Positions 41,451 to 51,239 of a stretch of DNA of 64,000 nucleotides are shown here, in pieces. The notes under the pieces are model-generated. The model was given only the letters and a program-made list of their open reading frames with translations, was not told the origin of the DNA and made no database searches. This DNA comes from Ulvibacter sp. MAR_2010_11 (GTDB lineage: Bacteria; Bacteroidota; Bacteroidia; Flavobacteriales; Flavobacteriaceae). Each line of letters begins with the position of its first letter. Positions within the stretch are counted from its first letter, which is position 1. The stretch is taken from NCBI RefSeq assembly GCF_002813135.1, contig NZ_PHTY01000001.1, forward strand, positions 2,227,501 through 2,291,500, given 5' to 3'. The position numbers were made by a program, and so were the translations under genes.

Positions 41451-42023
41451 CTAACGTACACGTCCGCCTCGGCCAGATCTGCCACCTCCAAATTGTTGTC
41501 TTGGCTGTCCGGCACGCTTCATTTGTTGCTTCATCATTTTTATTTGCTCATCCATCATATTGTGCTTGTCCAGCTTTTTGGCTTCAGCAAGTAAAAGTTC
41601 GGCTTCTCTTTTGCGATTCTTGGTCATTGCAATTCCGGCAAGGTTTAATTTTGCCATAGCCATATCGGCGTCCATCGACAAGCCCAGACCCACTGCTTTC
41701 TTGAAATATTTTTCAGCTTCGTTGATATTGGTCTGTGAGACCATGAGTCCGTTGAGGTAATTGTAATACCCTTGTTGTTTTGTCACCAGGGCGGCTTCGG
41801 GGTTTTTAATTTTATCGAGCCATTTCTTAGCTCCGGGAAAATCCTGCTTCCTGAGGCGTAGAAACGCCATAAGGATAAGCTCATTTTTAAAGTAGAGGAA
41901 TATAAATATAAGCGAAAGGAAAATCAACATGATCCCGTTTCCTATATTTCCTTCGACAAATTGCCAGATGGCCCAGGCGAACACTAAAACGGCTAATACT
42001 AATTTTATATTTTTATTGAACAT
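41451..42023 (-). CDS. Membrane TPR protein with a glycine/arginine-rich tail
   Basis: 190 residues. Two N-terminal transmembrane helices (LVLAVLVFAWAIWQFVE and NGIMLIFLSLIFIFLYF) are followed by about three TPR-like helical pairs (AKKWLDKIKNPEAAL; YFKKAVGLGLSMDADMAMAKL; REAELLLAEAKKLDK) and an unusual RGG-like tail (GGGRSGRGGRVR). TPRs bind proteins and the tail could bind RNA or acidic partners (inference). No family name is recognised. It lies divergent from rpmH. Confidence 0.7.
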   Translation of the reverse strand: MFNKNIKLVLAVLVFAWAIWQFVEGNIGNGIMLIFLSLIFIFLYFKNELILMAFLRLRKQDFPGAKKWLDKIKNPEAALVTKQQGYYNYLNGLMVSQTNINEAEKYFKKAVGLGLSMDADMAMAKLNLAGIAMTKNRKREAELLLAEAKKLDKHNMMDEQIKMMKQQMKRAGQPRQQFGGGRSGRGGRVR

Positions 42024-42086
42024 GAATTCTATTTTTGTAGGGCAGCAAAGGTACTAAAAACATTCAAAAATATTTTATGTTTTCCG

Positions 42087-42117
42087 TTTGGGAAAGTAAA
42101 AAATGATTGTATATTTG
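42087..42117 (+). promoter_or_regulatory. Promoter of rpmH
   Basis: TTTG (42087-42090), exactly 19 bp, TATATTTG (42110-42117): a textbook Bacteroidota promoter. It predicts a leader of about 110 nt before the rpmH ATG. Confidence 0.85.
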
Positions 42118-42233
42118 CACCCGCCTACGCGAAGCAAAAAATATGTTTGCTTTAAATGGCAAGCCCGAGACACTGTAACGGGTTTTTGATCCAATTAAGA
42201 AAAAGATTTTTTCAGAAGATAAAGAATTAGAAA

Positions 42234-42395
42234 ATGAGCAAAAGAACATTTCAGCCATCAAAGAGAAAGAGAAGAAACAAACACGGTTTTAGAGAGCGTA
42301 TGGCATCTGTAAACGGTAGAAAAGTTTTAGCTGCGCGTAGAGCGAAAGGAAGAAAGAAAATTTCTGTATCCTCTGAATCTCGTCACAAAAAATAA
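42234..42395 (+). CDS. rpmH: 50S ribosomal protein L34
   Basis: 53 residues: [19 protein letters not shown], then the invariant [21 protein letters not shown] and a short serine-rich tail. The sequence is unmistakable for bL34. It has a strong promoter and terminator and is followed by carB. In many bacteria rpmH lies next to rnpA and dnaA; here it stands alone. Confidence 0.97.
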   Translation: MSKRTFQPSKRKRRNKHGFRERMASVNGRKVLAARRAKGRKKISVSSESRHKK

Positions 42396-42413
42396 TGTTG
42401 ATAAGTTATACAT

Positions 42414-42448
42414 AAAAAGGTGTTGTTTAAAAGCAACACCTTTTTTTT
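42414..42448 (+). terminator. Terminator of rpmH
   Basis: GGTGTTG and CAACACC arms extended by A/T pairs, 8-nt loop, T8 tail, about 20 bp after the stop. Confidence 0.92.
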
Positions 42449-42497
42449 ATACCCTCTCGAATCGTAATTTTGTAGTACCGAAAAAGAATCCCTTACA

Positions 42498-45350
42498 ATG
42501 CCTAAAAATCCTAATCTAAAATCTGTTTTAATTATTGGCTCAGGCCCTATCGTTATTGGGCAAGCATGTGAATTTGATTATTCCGGATCGCAAGCCTTGC
42601 GATCGCTTCGAGAAGACGGAATTGAAACCGTTCTTATAAATTCCAACCCGGCAACCATTATGACCGACCCTTCAATGGCCGATCATGTATACCTGTTACC
42701 ACTTACCACAAAATCCCTAATAAAAATTTTAAAAGAACATCCTCAAATTGATGCTGTTCTGCCAACAATGGGAGGTCAGACAGCATTGAATTTATGTATC
42801 GAAGCCGATGAAAAGGGGATCTGGGAAGATTTCAATATTAAAATTATTGGTGTGGATATTGCCGCAATCAATATTACCGAAGATAGAGATCAATTTAAAG
42901 ATTTAATGATAAAAATCGGGATTCCTGTTGCGCCTGCTAGAATTGCGAATTCCTATTTAACAGGAAAAGAAATCGCTCAGGAATTTGGTTTTCCATTGGT
43001 TATTCGTCCGTCCTTCACCCTTGGAGGCTCCGGTGCGTCCTTTGTACATACCGAAGATCAGTTTGATGCCCTACTAACCTATGGCTTGGAGGCGTCTCCC
43101 ATTCACGAAGTGCTAATTGATAAGGCTTTGTTGGGGTGGAAAGAATACGAATTAGAGCTGCTGCGCGATAACAACGATAACGTGGTAATTATCTGTACCA
43201 TCGAAAATATGGATCCTATGGGAATCCATACCGGAGATTCAATCACCGTAGCTCCTGCCATGACATTGAGCGATACCTGCTATCAACGCATGCGGGATAT
43301 GGCCATTAAAATGATGCGTAGCATAGGGGATTTTGCCGGGGGTTGTAATGTACAGTTTGCCGTAAGCCCCGATGAAAATGAAGATATTATTGCCATCGAA
43401 ATTAATCCTAGAGTGTCGCGCTCTTCAGCATTAGCATCCAAAGCTACCGGATATCCAATTGCAAAAATTGCTGCTAAACTGGCCGTTGGGTATCGTTTGG
43501 ACGAATTGGACAATCAAATTACAAAGTCTACTTCGGCGTTATTCGAACCTACCCTAGATTATGTCATCGTAAAAATTCCACGATGGAATTTCGACAAATT
43601 TGAAGGTTCAGAGCGCACCCTCGGACTTCAAATGAAATCGGTTGGAGAAGTAATGGGAATTGGGAGATCTTTTCAGGAAGCATTGCACAAAGCCACTCAG
43701 TCGCTGGAAATTAAGCGAAATGGTCTGGGAGCCGACGGAAAAAGTTATACCAACTACGAACAAATACTCGACAAACTTAAAAATGCCAGTTGGGATCGTG
43801 TTTTTGTGATTTACGATGCCATTCAGATGGGAATTCCGCTAAGTAGAATCCACGAAATTACAAGAATAGACATGTGGTTCCTGAAGCAGTATGAAGAATT
43901 GTACATGCTGGAACAGGAAATATCACGTTTTAGCCTGGCCACCTTACCTCGCGAATTGCTATTGGAAGCGAAACAAAAAGGCTACGGTGATCGTCAAATT
44001 GCACATATGCTTAAATGCCTTGAGAGTCAGGTGTACAAAAAGCGTGAAGAGATGAATATCCAGCGTGTTTACAAGTTGGTAGATACCTGTGCAGCCGAAT
44101 TTAAAGCTGAAACACCTTACTACTATTCTACCTTCGAAAACGAGATGCAAACCAAGGAAGGGGAGCGTTATTCGGAAAATGACAGTGTTGTAACCGACAA
44201 GAAAAAAGTAATTGTACTGGGGTCGGGACCTAACCGTATCGGACAAGGAATTGAGTTCGATTATTGCTGTGTGCACGGAGTCCTGGCCGCTAGCGAAATA
44301 GGCTACGAAACCATTATGATTAACTGTAATCCGGAAACGGTTTCAACCGATTTCGACGTGGCAGACAAGCTGTATTTTGAACCGGTATTCTGGGAACATA
44401 TTTATGATATTATTCGTCATGAAAAACCCGAAGGGGTTATTGTACAGTTGGGTGGACAAACGGCTTTAAAGCTTGCTGAAAAGTTAGATCGCTACGGAAT
44501 AAAGGTGTTGGGAACAAGTTACCAAAGTTTGGATTTGGCCGAAGATCGCGGAAGTTTTTCTGCCTTGCTGAAAGAAAATGATATTCCTTATCCCGAGTTT
44601 GGTGTTGCCGAAACCACCGAAGAAGCCCTTGCACTGGCAGATCGTTTAGATTTCCCGCTACTTATTAGACCTTCCTACGTTTTGGGAGGACAAGGAATGA
44701 AGATTGTGATTAACAAAAAAGAACTGGAAGAACACGTGGTCGATTTACTTCGGAAAATTCCAAATAACAAACTCTTACTCGACCATTATTTAGATGGAGC
44801 CATTGAAGCCGAAGCAGATGCTATCTGCGATGGTGAAAACGTCTACATTATTGGTATCATGGAGCATATAGAACCTTGCGGGATCCATTCGGGAGATTCG
44901 AATGCTACCTTGCCACCCTTCAATTTAGGGGAATTTGTGATGCAGCAAATTAAGGATCACACCGTAAAAATTGCAAAGGCTTTAAAGACGGTAGGGCTTA
45001 TCAATATTCAGTTTGCTATTAAGGATGATATGGTATATATCATTGAGGCCAATCCGAGAGCTTCGAGAACAGTTCCGTTTATTTCAAAGGCGTACAAAGA
45101 GCCCTATGTAAATTATGCCACAAAGGTAATGTTGGGTCATAATAAGGTAACCGATTTCAATTTTAATCCGCAATTGGAAGGATATGCTATTAAGCAGCCG
45201 GTTTTCAGTTTTAATAAGTTCCCGAATGTAAACAAACAACTGGGACCTGAAATGAAGAGTACCGGAGAAAGTATTTTGTTTATAGACAGCCTTAAGGACG
45301 ACGCTTTTTATGATTTATATGCAAGAAGAAAAATGTATTTAAGTAAATAA
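42498..45350 (+). CDS. carB: Carbamoyl-phosphate synthase large subunit, without the allosteric domain
   Basis: 950 residues. The two homologous ATP-grasp halves are present (VLIIGSGPIVIGQACEFDYSG at the N-terminus and VIVLGSGPNRIGQGIEFDYC at about 570), each with its carbamate or carboxyphosphate site. The protein ends soon after the second synthetase half, so the ~130-residue C-terminal MGS-like allosteric domain of E. coli CarB (1073 residues) is missing. It makes carbamoyl phosphate for arginine and pyrimidine synthesis together with CarA, which is not in this window. Confidence 0.97.
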   Translation: MPKNPNLKSVLIIGSGPIVIGQACEFDYSGSQALRSLREDGIETVLINSNPATIMTDPSMADHVYLLPLTTKSLIKILKEHPQIDAVLPTMGGQTALNLCIEADEKGIWEDFNIKIIGVDIAAINITEDRDQFKDLMIKIGIPVAPARIANSYLTGKEIAQEFGFPLVIRPSFTLGGSGASFVHTEDQFDALLTYGLEASPIHEVLIDKALLGWKEYELELLRDNNDNVVIICTIENMDPMGIHTGDSITVAPAMTLSDTCYQRMRDMAIKMMRSIGDFAGGCNVQFAVSPDENEDIIAIEINPRVSRSSALASKATGYPIAKIAAKLAVGYRLDELDNQITKSTSALFEPTLDYVIVKIPRWNFDKFEGSERTLGLQMKSVGEVMGIGRSFQEALHKATQSLEIKRNGLGADGKSYTNYEQILDKLKNASWDRVFVIYDAIQMGIPLSRIHEITRIDMWFLKQYEELYMLEQEISRFSLATLPRELLLEAKQKGYGDRQIAHMLKCLESQVYKKREEMNIQRVYKLVDTCAAEFKAETPYYYSTFENEMQTKEGERYSENDSVVTDKKKVIVLGSGPNRIGQGIEFDYCCVHGVLAASEIGYETIMINCNPETVSTDFDVADKLYFEPVFWEHIYDIIRHEKPEGVIVQLGGQTALKLAEKLDRYGIKVLGTSYQSLDLAEDRGSFSALLKENDIPYPEFGVAETTEEALALADRLDFPLLIRPSYVLGGQGMKIVINKKELEEHVVDLLRKIPNNKLLLDHYLDGAIEAEADAICDGENVYIIGIMEHIEPCGIHSGDSNATLPPFNLGEFVMQQIKDHTVKIAKALKTVGLINIQFAIKDDMVYIIEANPRASRTVPFISKAYKEPYVNYATKVMLGHNKVTDFNFNPQLEGYAIKQPVFSFNKFPNVNKQLGPEMKSTGESILFIDSLKDDAFYDLYARRKMYLSK

Positions 45351-45387
45351 TAGTTTTATATTTACGGCTGAACCATTTTTTTACTGA

Positions 45388-47307
45388 ATGAATCGTTTCC
45401 TATACTGCCTTTTTGCAGGGCTTATTGTTGTTTCCTCTTTTGCCCAAAGAAAATCCGACCCCACACCCGAAGCGATTGAACAGGCGAAGCAGTTAAAAAG
45501 CGCTTTTGAAGATGAAGATGTAATTGCGCTGTCAAAAAAAATAGTGGTATCGTTTAACCGAAATAAACGCGCCGGCTTCGTGGAAGCAATCAAGCAGCAA
45601 TCCATCACTCTACTGAATATTAGTTCTAATTCACGGTTGCAGTATCCTGTATTTTACGACTCAGAGTCTGAAGTGGAGCGCTTTCAGCTAAAAGATTACC
45701 GGGGAAAGGACCTTGGAGGGGCCAGTTCCAGAATTTACGATGAACATTTAAAGAGCGAGGATATGTTTCATACAGACTATCGTGTGAAATTCGCCAATAT
45801 TACATTTCCGTTGCAGGGTTACGCCATTGAAATAGACACAGAAAAGAAGTACAATGATGTTAAGTACTTTACGAGTGAATACTTTTCAGATCAGTATCGA
45901 ATACTGGACGGCGAACTTAGTATCACCATCCCCGATTGGCTGGATATGGAGATTAAAGAATTCAATTTTGAAGGTTTCGACATTCAAAAGACTGCTGAAA
46001 CTGTCAGGGAAGGACAAAAAATCACCTATACATTTAAAGGAATCGACCCTCAGTCTGACGAAGCGAATACTCCCGGGCCTTCCTATGTGTATCCGCATGT
46101 GTTGTTTATTGCAAAATCTTATAATGACGGAACAGCCACCAAAACCCTTTTTGGCAGGGTTGACGATTTGTATGGATGGTATAATGGTCTGGCAAATAGT
46201 GTGGATATAGATGCCACGGTTTTTGCTTCAAAAGTGGATGAACTAACTGCAGGTGCTATTTCTGAAGAAGAAAAAATAAAGAATATCTTTTATTGGGTAC
46301 AAGATAATATTCGGTATATCGCCTTCGAAGACGGGATTGCCGGCTTTAAACCGGACAGTCCGCAAAATGTGTTTACAAAGCGTTACGGAGATTGCAAGGG
46401 GATGGCAATTTTAACCAAATCCATGCTGGAAGTTGCCGGTTTCGACTCGCAATTGGTCTGGATAGGCACCGACCGATTGGCATACGATTATTCCATTCCT
46501 TCACTTTCGGTGGACAATCATATGATTTGTGCGGTCGATTTAAACGGGAAGTCCATCTTTTTGGATGGCACCGAAAAATACAATCGTTTTGGTGAATATG
46601 CTACCCGAATTCAGAATAAACAAGCCTTGTTACAGGACAAAGACGGATTTAAAATTCTTACCGTTCCTGTTGCTGAAAGTGATGTTAATATAGATAAAAC
46701 GAGCTACCGCTTAACAATTGAAGATGAGACTTTGGTTGGAGATGCCAGCAGACATTACGGCGGGGAGTCCAGAGTTGCTTTTCAGAATGTATATAGCAGC
46801 CTCGGGAAAGATAATCAGACCGATGTCTTGTCCGGATATCTTAAATCGGGCAATTCAAATTACAATGTGAAGGAAATTAAACCCTTCGATCAGGAAAATA
46901 GAGACGAAGACCTCACTATTTCTTATGATGTTAGCATTGCAAAGGCAATTACAAGCTTCGATGGAACGATGTATATAGACATTGATCCCGTAAAAGACGC
47001 TTCGGGTTGGATTTTCACCAAACGCACATCCGATTATAAGTTTCAGATAAAAGAACGCATTATCACCGAGATTCAGCTTCAAATTCCGGAAGGGTATACG
47101 GTTGAGATGCCCGAGAATATTTCGGTGAATAACGAACTGGTAGGCATTGACGTAAGTTATACCAAGACCGGGAACAAAATTATCTTTAAGAAGGATATCA
47201 ATTTAAAGAAGCGCCTTATTAAAAAGGAAAAATTCGACACATGGAATTCGGCTTTCGAACTTTTAAAAGATAATTTAAAGCAGCAAATTACGCTTACCAA
47301 AGAATAA
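45388..47307 (+). CDS. DUF3857/transglutaminase-like protein with intact catalytic triad
   Basis: 639 residues with a signal peptide (FLYCLFAGLIVVSSFAQ). The N-terminal ~270 residues are DUF3857-like. A transglutaminase-like domain follows: Cys336 in YGDCKGMAILTKSML, His378 in VDNHMI and Asp393 in FLDGT. The C-terminus (~430-639) is a beta-rich domain. All three catalytic residues are present, so protease or amidase chemistry in the periplasm is plausible. The next gene, 17 bp on, is a related but degenerate copy, so the pair forms an operon. Confidence 0.85.
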   Translation: MNRFLYCLFAGLIVVSSFAQRKSDPTPEAIEQAKQLKSAFEDEDVIALSKKIVVSFNRNKRAGFVEAIKQQSITLLNISSNSRLQYPVFYDSESEVERFQLKDYRGKDLGGASSRIYDEHLKSEDMFHTDYRVKFANITFPLQGYAIEIDTEKKYNDVKYFTSEYFSDQYRILDGELSITIPDWLDMEIKEFNFEGFDIQKTAETVREGQKITYTFKGIDPQSDEANTPGPSYVYPHVLFIAKSYNDGTATKTLFGRVDDLYGWYNGLANSVDIDATVFASKVDELTAGAISEEEKIKNIFYWVQDNIRYIAFEDGIAGFKPDSPQNVFTKRYGDCKGMAILTKSMLEVAGFDSQLVWIGTDRLAYDYSIPSLSVDNHMICAVDLNGKSIFLDGTEKYNRFGEYATRIQNKQALLQDKDGFKILTVPVAESDVNIDKTSYRLTIEDETLVGDASRHYGGESRVAFQNVYSSLGKDNQTDVLSGYLKSGNSNYNVKEIKPFDQENRDEDLTISYDVSIAKAITSFDGTMYIDIDPVKDASGWIFTKRTSDYKFQIKERIITEIQLQIPEGYTVEMPENISVNNELVGIDVSYTKTGNKIIFKKDINLKKRLIKKEKFDTWNSAFELLKDNLKQQITLTKE

Positions 47308-47324
47308 CACCACAAAACATACTT

Positions 47325-49499
47325 ATGTTCAAATTTTACATTGCCCTGGCTTCATTTTTACTTTTTTCATCTATAAGTGTTGCACAGGCTGCCAAAGAAA
47401 AAGAATTGCAAAATAAATTTTGGGACACCGGCGATCCCTTAAAAAATGTAGTGGAAGTTCCCGAAAAATGGAATGGGGAAAGTGGGGTAATATTGTATCT
47501 TGAGGAGTTTTATGAGTACACCAACAACGGTAAAAAGATGTACAACCCCTCGTATTTTCATCAACGTGTAAAGTTGTTAGACAAGGCTGCGGTTGAAAGC
47601 TTTTCGGAATTCACCTTCGAAAAAAACAAACAAGTTGGTGCCGGTTTTATTAATTATTTTCAGGAAGAAACAACGATTGGAATTAAAATAATAAAGCCCG
47701 ACGGTGAAGAAATTATTTTAGACATAGATGCCGAAACGGTAACTCAGGATGAGGAAAACAAGGTGGCGATTCCTAATCTGGAGGTAGGTGATATCATCGA
47801 TCTTTTCATTTACGAAGATGATTATTTACGCAGTTTTTCGGGAACACATATTTACGAACCCGAGGAAAAAATTCTAAGTACAAAATATCCCATTTTATAT
47901 AGAAAGCTGGATGTAATTGTGGAAAACGATTACTTTTTAAATATGGAGTCCTACAACGGAGCTCCACAGATTAAAGAAATTCCGACCGATAAGAAATCGA
48001 CCAGAAGGTATAGCTTGGAAGCTTCAGATATTGAACGAAGTGATTTTCCAAGATGGTTTTACCCTCTCACCGAATTACCCGCTATCAAGTTTCAGGTGAC
48101 CTTTGCACTAAAGGCAAAGAATGAAGCGGCTGCCGCTGTCTTTCTTTCAGAAAACGACGCCGAACGAAAATCCGGTGTAACGAAAGAAGAAATAATTGAA
48201 TACTACGGAGATCGTTTCGATACCGACAGTAAAAGTGCTGTAAAAGATGTGTTGCGATACCTGGAAGAGAAGGGAATCATGGATAGGCGTGAGCAGATGG
48301 TGCAGGGACTGTATTACATTAGGCACATGAGCTTCAATCGTTTTATCGAATTGTATATGGCCCGCGACAATCAAATTCGCTATTCGGCCATGCCTTGCGA
48401 TACAGATTATGTGATATTAAATGAAAACCGATTTGTAAATTATATGGCCGGTCTGGCGAAGCAGTTGGATATCGATTACGATGTGATTGTTGCGACATCC
48501 GATTATAACGGGCCCATAGACCAGTTGTTATTGCGCTCTAATGTCTCGTACGGATTGCGTTTCAATTTTCCCGATCCATTGTATTTTTTCAATCTTTCTC
48601 CCCATGTACAGGCAGATTTCTTCCCTGAGAACCTGGAAGGCACCAAAGTGTATAAGATGAGTGTGGAAAAGAACAGGAAGTTGGAAGCGGTTACTTTCGA
48701 TGTGATGCCGACTACTTCGGCAGAAGTAAATAAAAGTGCCGAAAAAATAGTAATCGAATTTATGGATGATTTCAAAAAAGTTGCCATGAACAGAAATCTG
48801 CAATTTACAGGTCACTTTAAAACCCGCGAATTGTCCAGAAGATTATTTTTTGGTGATTTTCTATCCGAAGAATTTACACATTACGGCACCAAGAATTTCT
48901 ATAATTGCCGAAACCGACAAGGTAAGAGCGATGAAGAAGCTCAACAAAAAATGGAAGCCTTATTAGCCACCTATAAAAAACAAAAAGAAGAAAGCATACA
49001 AGAGGTGGTAAGTTCAAATTTCGATATAAAAATTGAAGATTACATTTATGAAATAGAAGATGCAGCCCGATATTCTGAAGACCCGTTGTCGATTAACGAT
49101 TCGTTTAGCCTAAGTGATGAATTTGTAAAAAAAGCCGGTCCCAATTATTTGGTGGAAGTAGGAAAGTTTATCGGAGGCCAGGTACAAATTGAAGAAGATG
49201 AAAAGGAGCGCGAGTTAGGGGTGTATCTGGACCATGCAAAAACCTATGAGTATGTAGTCGACATAAAAATACCCGAAGGTTACGAAGTAGTAGGTTTGGA
49301 AAAACTTCAAAAGAATGTATCCAACCCCACGGGCGCATTTATTAGCACTGCTACAATTGCCAACGGGATACTAAGCTACACCACAAAAAAGATGTATGCA
49401 AAGCGAACCTATAGCGCAGCAGAATGGTCTCAGATGATTTCATGGCTGCAAGCAGCGTACGATTTTAGTCAGGAGAAAGTAATGTTTAAAAAAATGTAA
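47325..49499 (+). CDS. DUF3857-type protein with degenerate transglutaminase domain
   Basis: 724 residues, signal peptide (IALASFLLFSSISVAQ). The order of segments parallels the preceding gene, including an N-terminal DUF3857-like domain (YFHQRVKLLDKAAVESF). At the place of the catalytic GDCKGMA the protein reads NENRFVN, followed by the same pattern of a helix and a strand (MAGLAKQLDIDYDVIVATSD). The catalytic cysteine is therefore lost. It may be a non-enzymatic partner or regulator of its neighbour (inference). It contains a charged helical segment near 530-570. Confidence 0.75.
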   Translation: MFKFYIALASFLLFSSISVAQAAKEKELQNKFWDTGDPLKNVVEVPEKWNGESGVILYLEEFYEYTNNGKKMYNPSYFHQRVKLLDKAAVESFSEFTFEKNKQVGAGFINYFQEETTIGIKIIKPDGEEIILDIDAETVTQDEENKVAIPNLEVGDIIDLFIYEDDYLRSFSGTHIYEPEEKILSTKYPILYRKLDVIVENDYFLNMESYNGAPQIKEIPTDKKSTRRYSLEASDIERSDFPRWFYPLTELPAIKFQVTFALKAKNEAAAAVFLSENDAERKSGVTKEEIIEYYGDRFDTDSKSAVKDVLRYLEEKGIMDRREQMVQGLYYIRHMSFNRFIELYMARDNQIRYSAMPCDTDYVILNENRFVNYMAGLAKQLDIDYDVIVATSDYNGPIDQLLLRSNVSYGLRFNFPDPLYFFNLSPHVQADFFPENLEGTKVYKMSVEKNRKLEAVTFDVMPTTSAEVNKSAEKIVIEFMDDFKKVAMNRNLQFTGHFKTRELSRRLFFGDFLSEEFTHYGTKNFYNCRNRQGKSDEEAQQKMEALLATYKKQKEESIQEVVSSNFDIKIEDYIYEIEDAARYSEDPLSINDSFSLSDEFVKKAGPNYLVEVGKFIGGQVQIEEDEKERELGVYLDHAKTYEYVVDIKIPEGYEVVGLEKLQKNVSNPTGAFISTATIANGILSYTTKKMYAKRTYSAAEWSQMISWLQAAYDFSQEKVMFKKM

Positions 49500-49593
49500 A
49501 TTTTGTGGTAGGGTAAATGGTTGTAAGGCTGTTCTTTGTGTAAATGGGCTATTTATTAGTACCTTACAATAATCAAATCTAAAAACCGCAACC

Positions 49594-50169
49594 ATGAAAA
49601 CAATTACCTTTTATCTGTTTGCCTTTGCGATTACTTTGGCATCGGCACAAACCACATACCCTGTAGATTGGGATCAAGCCGTTGGTGCCAATGCAACTTT
49701 TACTATTGAAGTAGGTGACACAGTACTTTGGACCTGGGCCAATGGAGTTCCGCACACAGTAACAAGTCAGGCAGGTAGTGTTGAAACCTTTGACAGCGGG
49801 ACACTTACCGGTGCAGGAACAGAATTTCAATATACTTTTACAGTTGTAGGTGACAACCCTTACCTTTGTGAAGTACATCCTGTTATGATGGCCGGGACAA
49901 TTACTGTTGAAGCTGTTCTTTCTGTTCAGGATAAATTTGAAAGAAATGTCACTTTTTATCCAAATCCTGTGGATGAAATGCTTGTAATTGCCTCCTTATA
50001 CAAACTGGATTCTTATGAAATCTATAATCTATTGGGAAAAAAAGTAGGTTGGGGTGACGGAAACGGAACTTTTACACATCTAAATACTTCCTATCTTAAT
50101 TCGGGAGTGTATTTTATAAAAGTTACTTCCGGTGAATTCCAAACTACGCGTAAAATTATTAAAAATTAG
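49594..50169 (+). CDS. T9SS-targeted blue-copper (cupredoxin) protein
   Basis: 191 residues. After the signal peptide (FYLFAFAITLASAQ) comes a plastocyanin/azurin-type domain with type I copper ligands His54 (GVPHTV), Cys92, His95 and Met98 or 99 in YLCEVHPVMMAG, matching CxxHPxM of bacterial cupredoxins. The last ~80 residues are a T9SS sorting domain (VTFYPNPVDEMLVI, IYNLLGKKVG, TTRKIIKN). It should be an electron-transfer or copper protein exported to the cell surface. A single-copper-domain protein with a T9SS signal is fairly unusual. Confidence 0.85.
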   Translation: MKTITFYLFAFAITLASAQTTYPVDWDQAVGANATFTIEVGDTVLWTWANGVPHTVTSQAGSVETFDSGTLTGAGTEFQYTFTVVGDNPYLCEVHPVMMAGTITVEAVLSVQDKFERNVTFYPNPVDEMLVIASLYKLDSYEIYNLLGKKVGWGDGNGTFTHLNTSYLNSGVYFIKVTSGEFQTTRKIIKN

Positions 50170-50191
50170 TTTCTAGTTAAAATGTTGAAGG

Positions 50192-50218
50192 GAGCCCGCC
50201 ATGTGCGGGTTTTTTTTG
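50192..50218 (+). terminator. Terminator of the cupredoxin gene
   Basis: CCCGC and GCGGG arms around CATGT, flanked by G-T/A-T pairs and followed by T8, 20 bp after the stop. Confidence 0.85.
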
Positions 50219-50351
50219 TTCCAATTGTTCAATAGGGATTTTTCTTTACAAGTTCCTGCCAAAAAAGAGATGCCTCATACAGTCAATTTAGTAATGTGCG
50301 CATTCGAAAGAATTCAAAATTAATGCGTATTTTTAAGTAAATCTTTTGATT

Positions 50352-51239
50352 ATGAGGATATTATTTACTTTTCTATGCTGTCTTGTGCTTCCCTTTTCAG
50401 GATCGAGCCAGGATTTTTATAGTGACTTCGATGATGGTACCTTACAAGGATGGACAAATAATGACGGAACTGTAAATGAACTTTCAGTGCAGCCCAATGC
50501 TTCCGGAAATCATTTACAAAAAATTTGCGATGGTACCAACACCGCAGTTGGCGAAATGACCATCATCAATACCCAAAATTGGGTGGGAAACTACTTTTAT
50601 TCTCCCACGGGCGGAACCGACGAGGCAATGTATACTATTGATGAAATTCTTATGAGAAATTCTAATTCGTTCGATTTGTATGTGCGTTTCGGGTATACGG
50701 GATCCAATGGATATAGGGTAGTGACCACCGATCCTATAGTAGTTCCTGCACAATCTGATTGGGGATATTATTCCAGCCCTCATCATATTGAATTCCCCAC
50801 AATTAATAACCTTACCATTTTAAACGATACCAGCGGTCTGACATTTGAAGAAATTTATGAAAATGTTGAGACGATGTTTGAAGATGTAATCGAGTTTCGG
50901 ATTTTCCACAACGATCAAATAGAGTATGACGGAAAGCTTGAAACAGGCACGCTCGAAATAGACGAACTCATTAAAATGATTCTTTTGTCGACCGGGGAGC
51001 AAGAACTTTCCAAAATTAAGTTGTTTCCCAATCCGGCAAAAGATATGGTAACAATTACCCTTCCCGATAACGAAACAGGTAATGCCGAATTTTACAATGT
51101 ACTTGGGAAAAAAGTATTGACTGCCAGATTATTAAATGTTCGTTCTACTGTAAACCTTGCAGAACTCACAAGCGGGATGTACTTGGTTAGTGTAAAAACA
51201 TCCACCTCAACTACTACTAAAAAGCTTGTAAAGATCTAA
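50352..51239 (+). CDS. T9SS-secreted protein of unknown function
   Basis: 295 residues from the ATG at 50352; an upstream TTG is not needed. A signal peptide (ILFTFLCCLVLPFSG) precedes a jelly-roll-like domain (FDDGTLQGWTNNDGTVNELSV, NLTILNDTSGLTF) typical of carbohydrate-binding-like modules. The end is a T9SS sorting domain (IKLFPNPAKDMVTITLP, FYNVLGKKVL, TTKKLVKI). No catalytic motif is present. Its stop overlaps by four bases the convergent rmuC gene. Confidence 0.8.
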   Translation: MRILFTFLCCLVLPFSGSSQDFYSDFDDGTLQGWTNNDGTVNELSVQPNASGNHLQKICDGTNTAVGEMTIINTQNWVGNYFYSPTGGTDEAMYTIDEILMRNSNSFDLYVRFGYTGSNGYRVVTTDPIVVPAQSDWGYYSSPHHIEFPTINNLTILNDTSGLTFEEIYENVETMFEDVIEFRIFHNDQIEYDGKLETGTLEIDELIKMILLSTGEQELSKIKLFPNPAKDMVTITLPDNETGNAEFYNVLGKKVLTARLLNVRSTVNLAELTSGMYLVSVKTSTSTTTKKLVKI

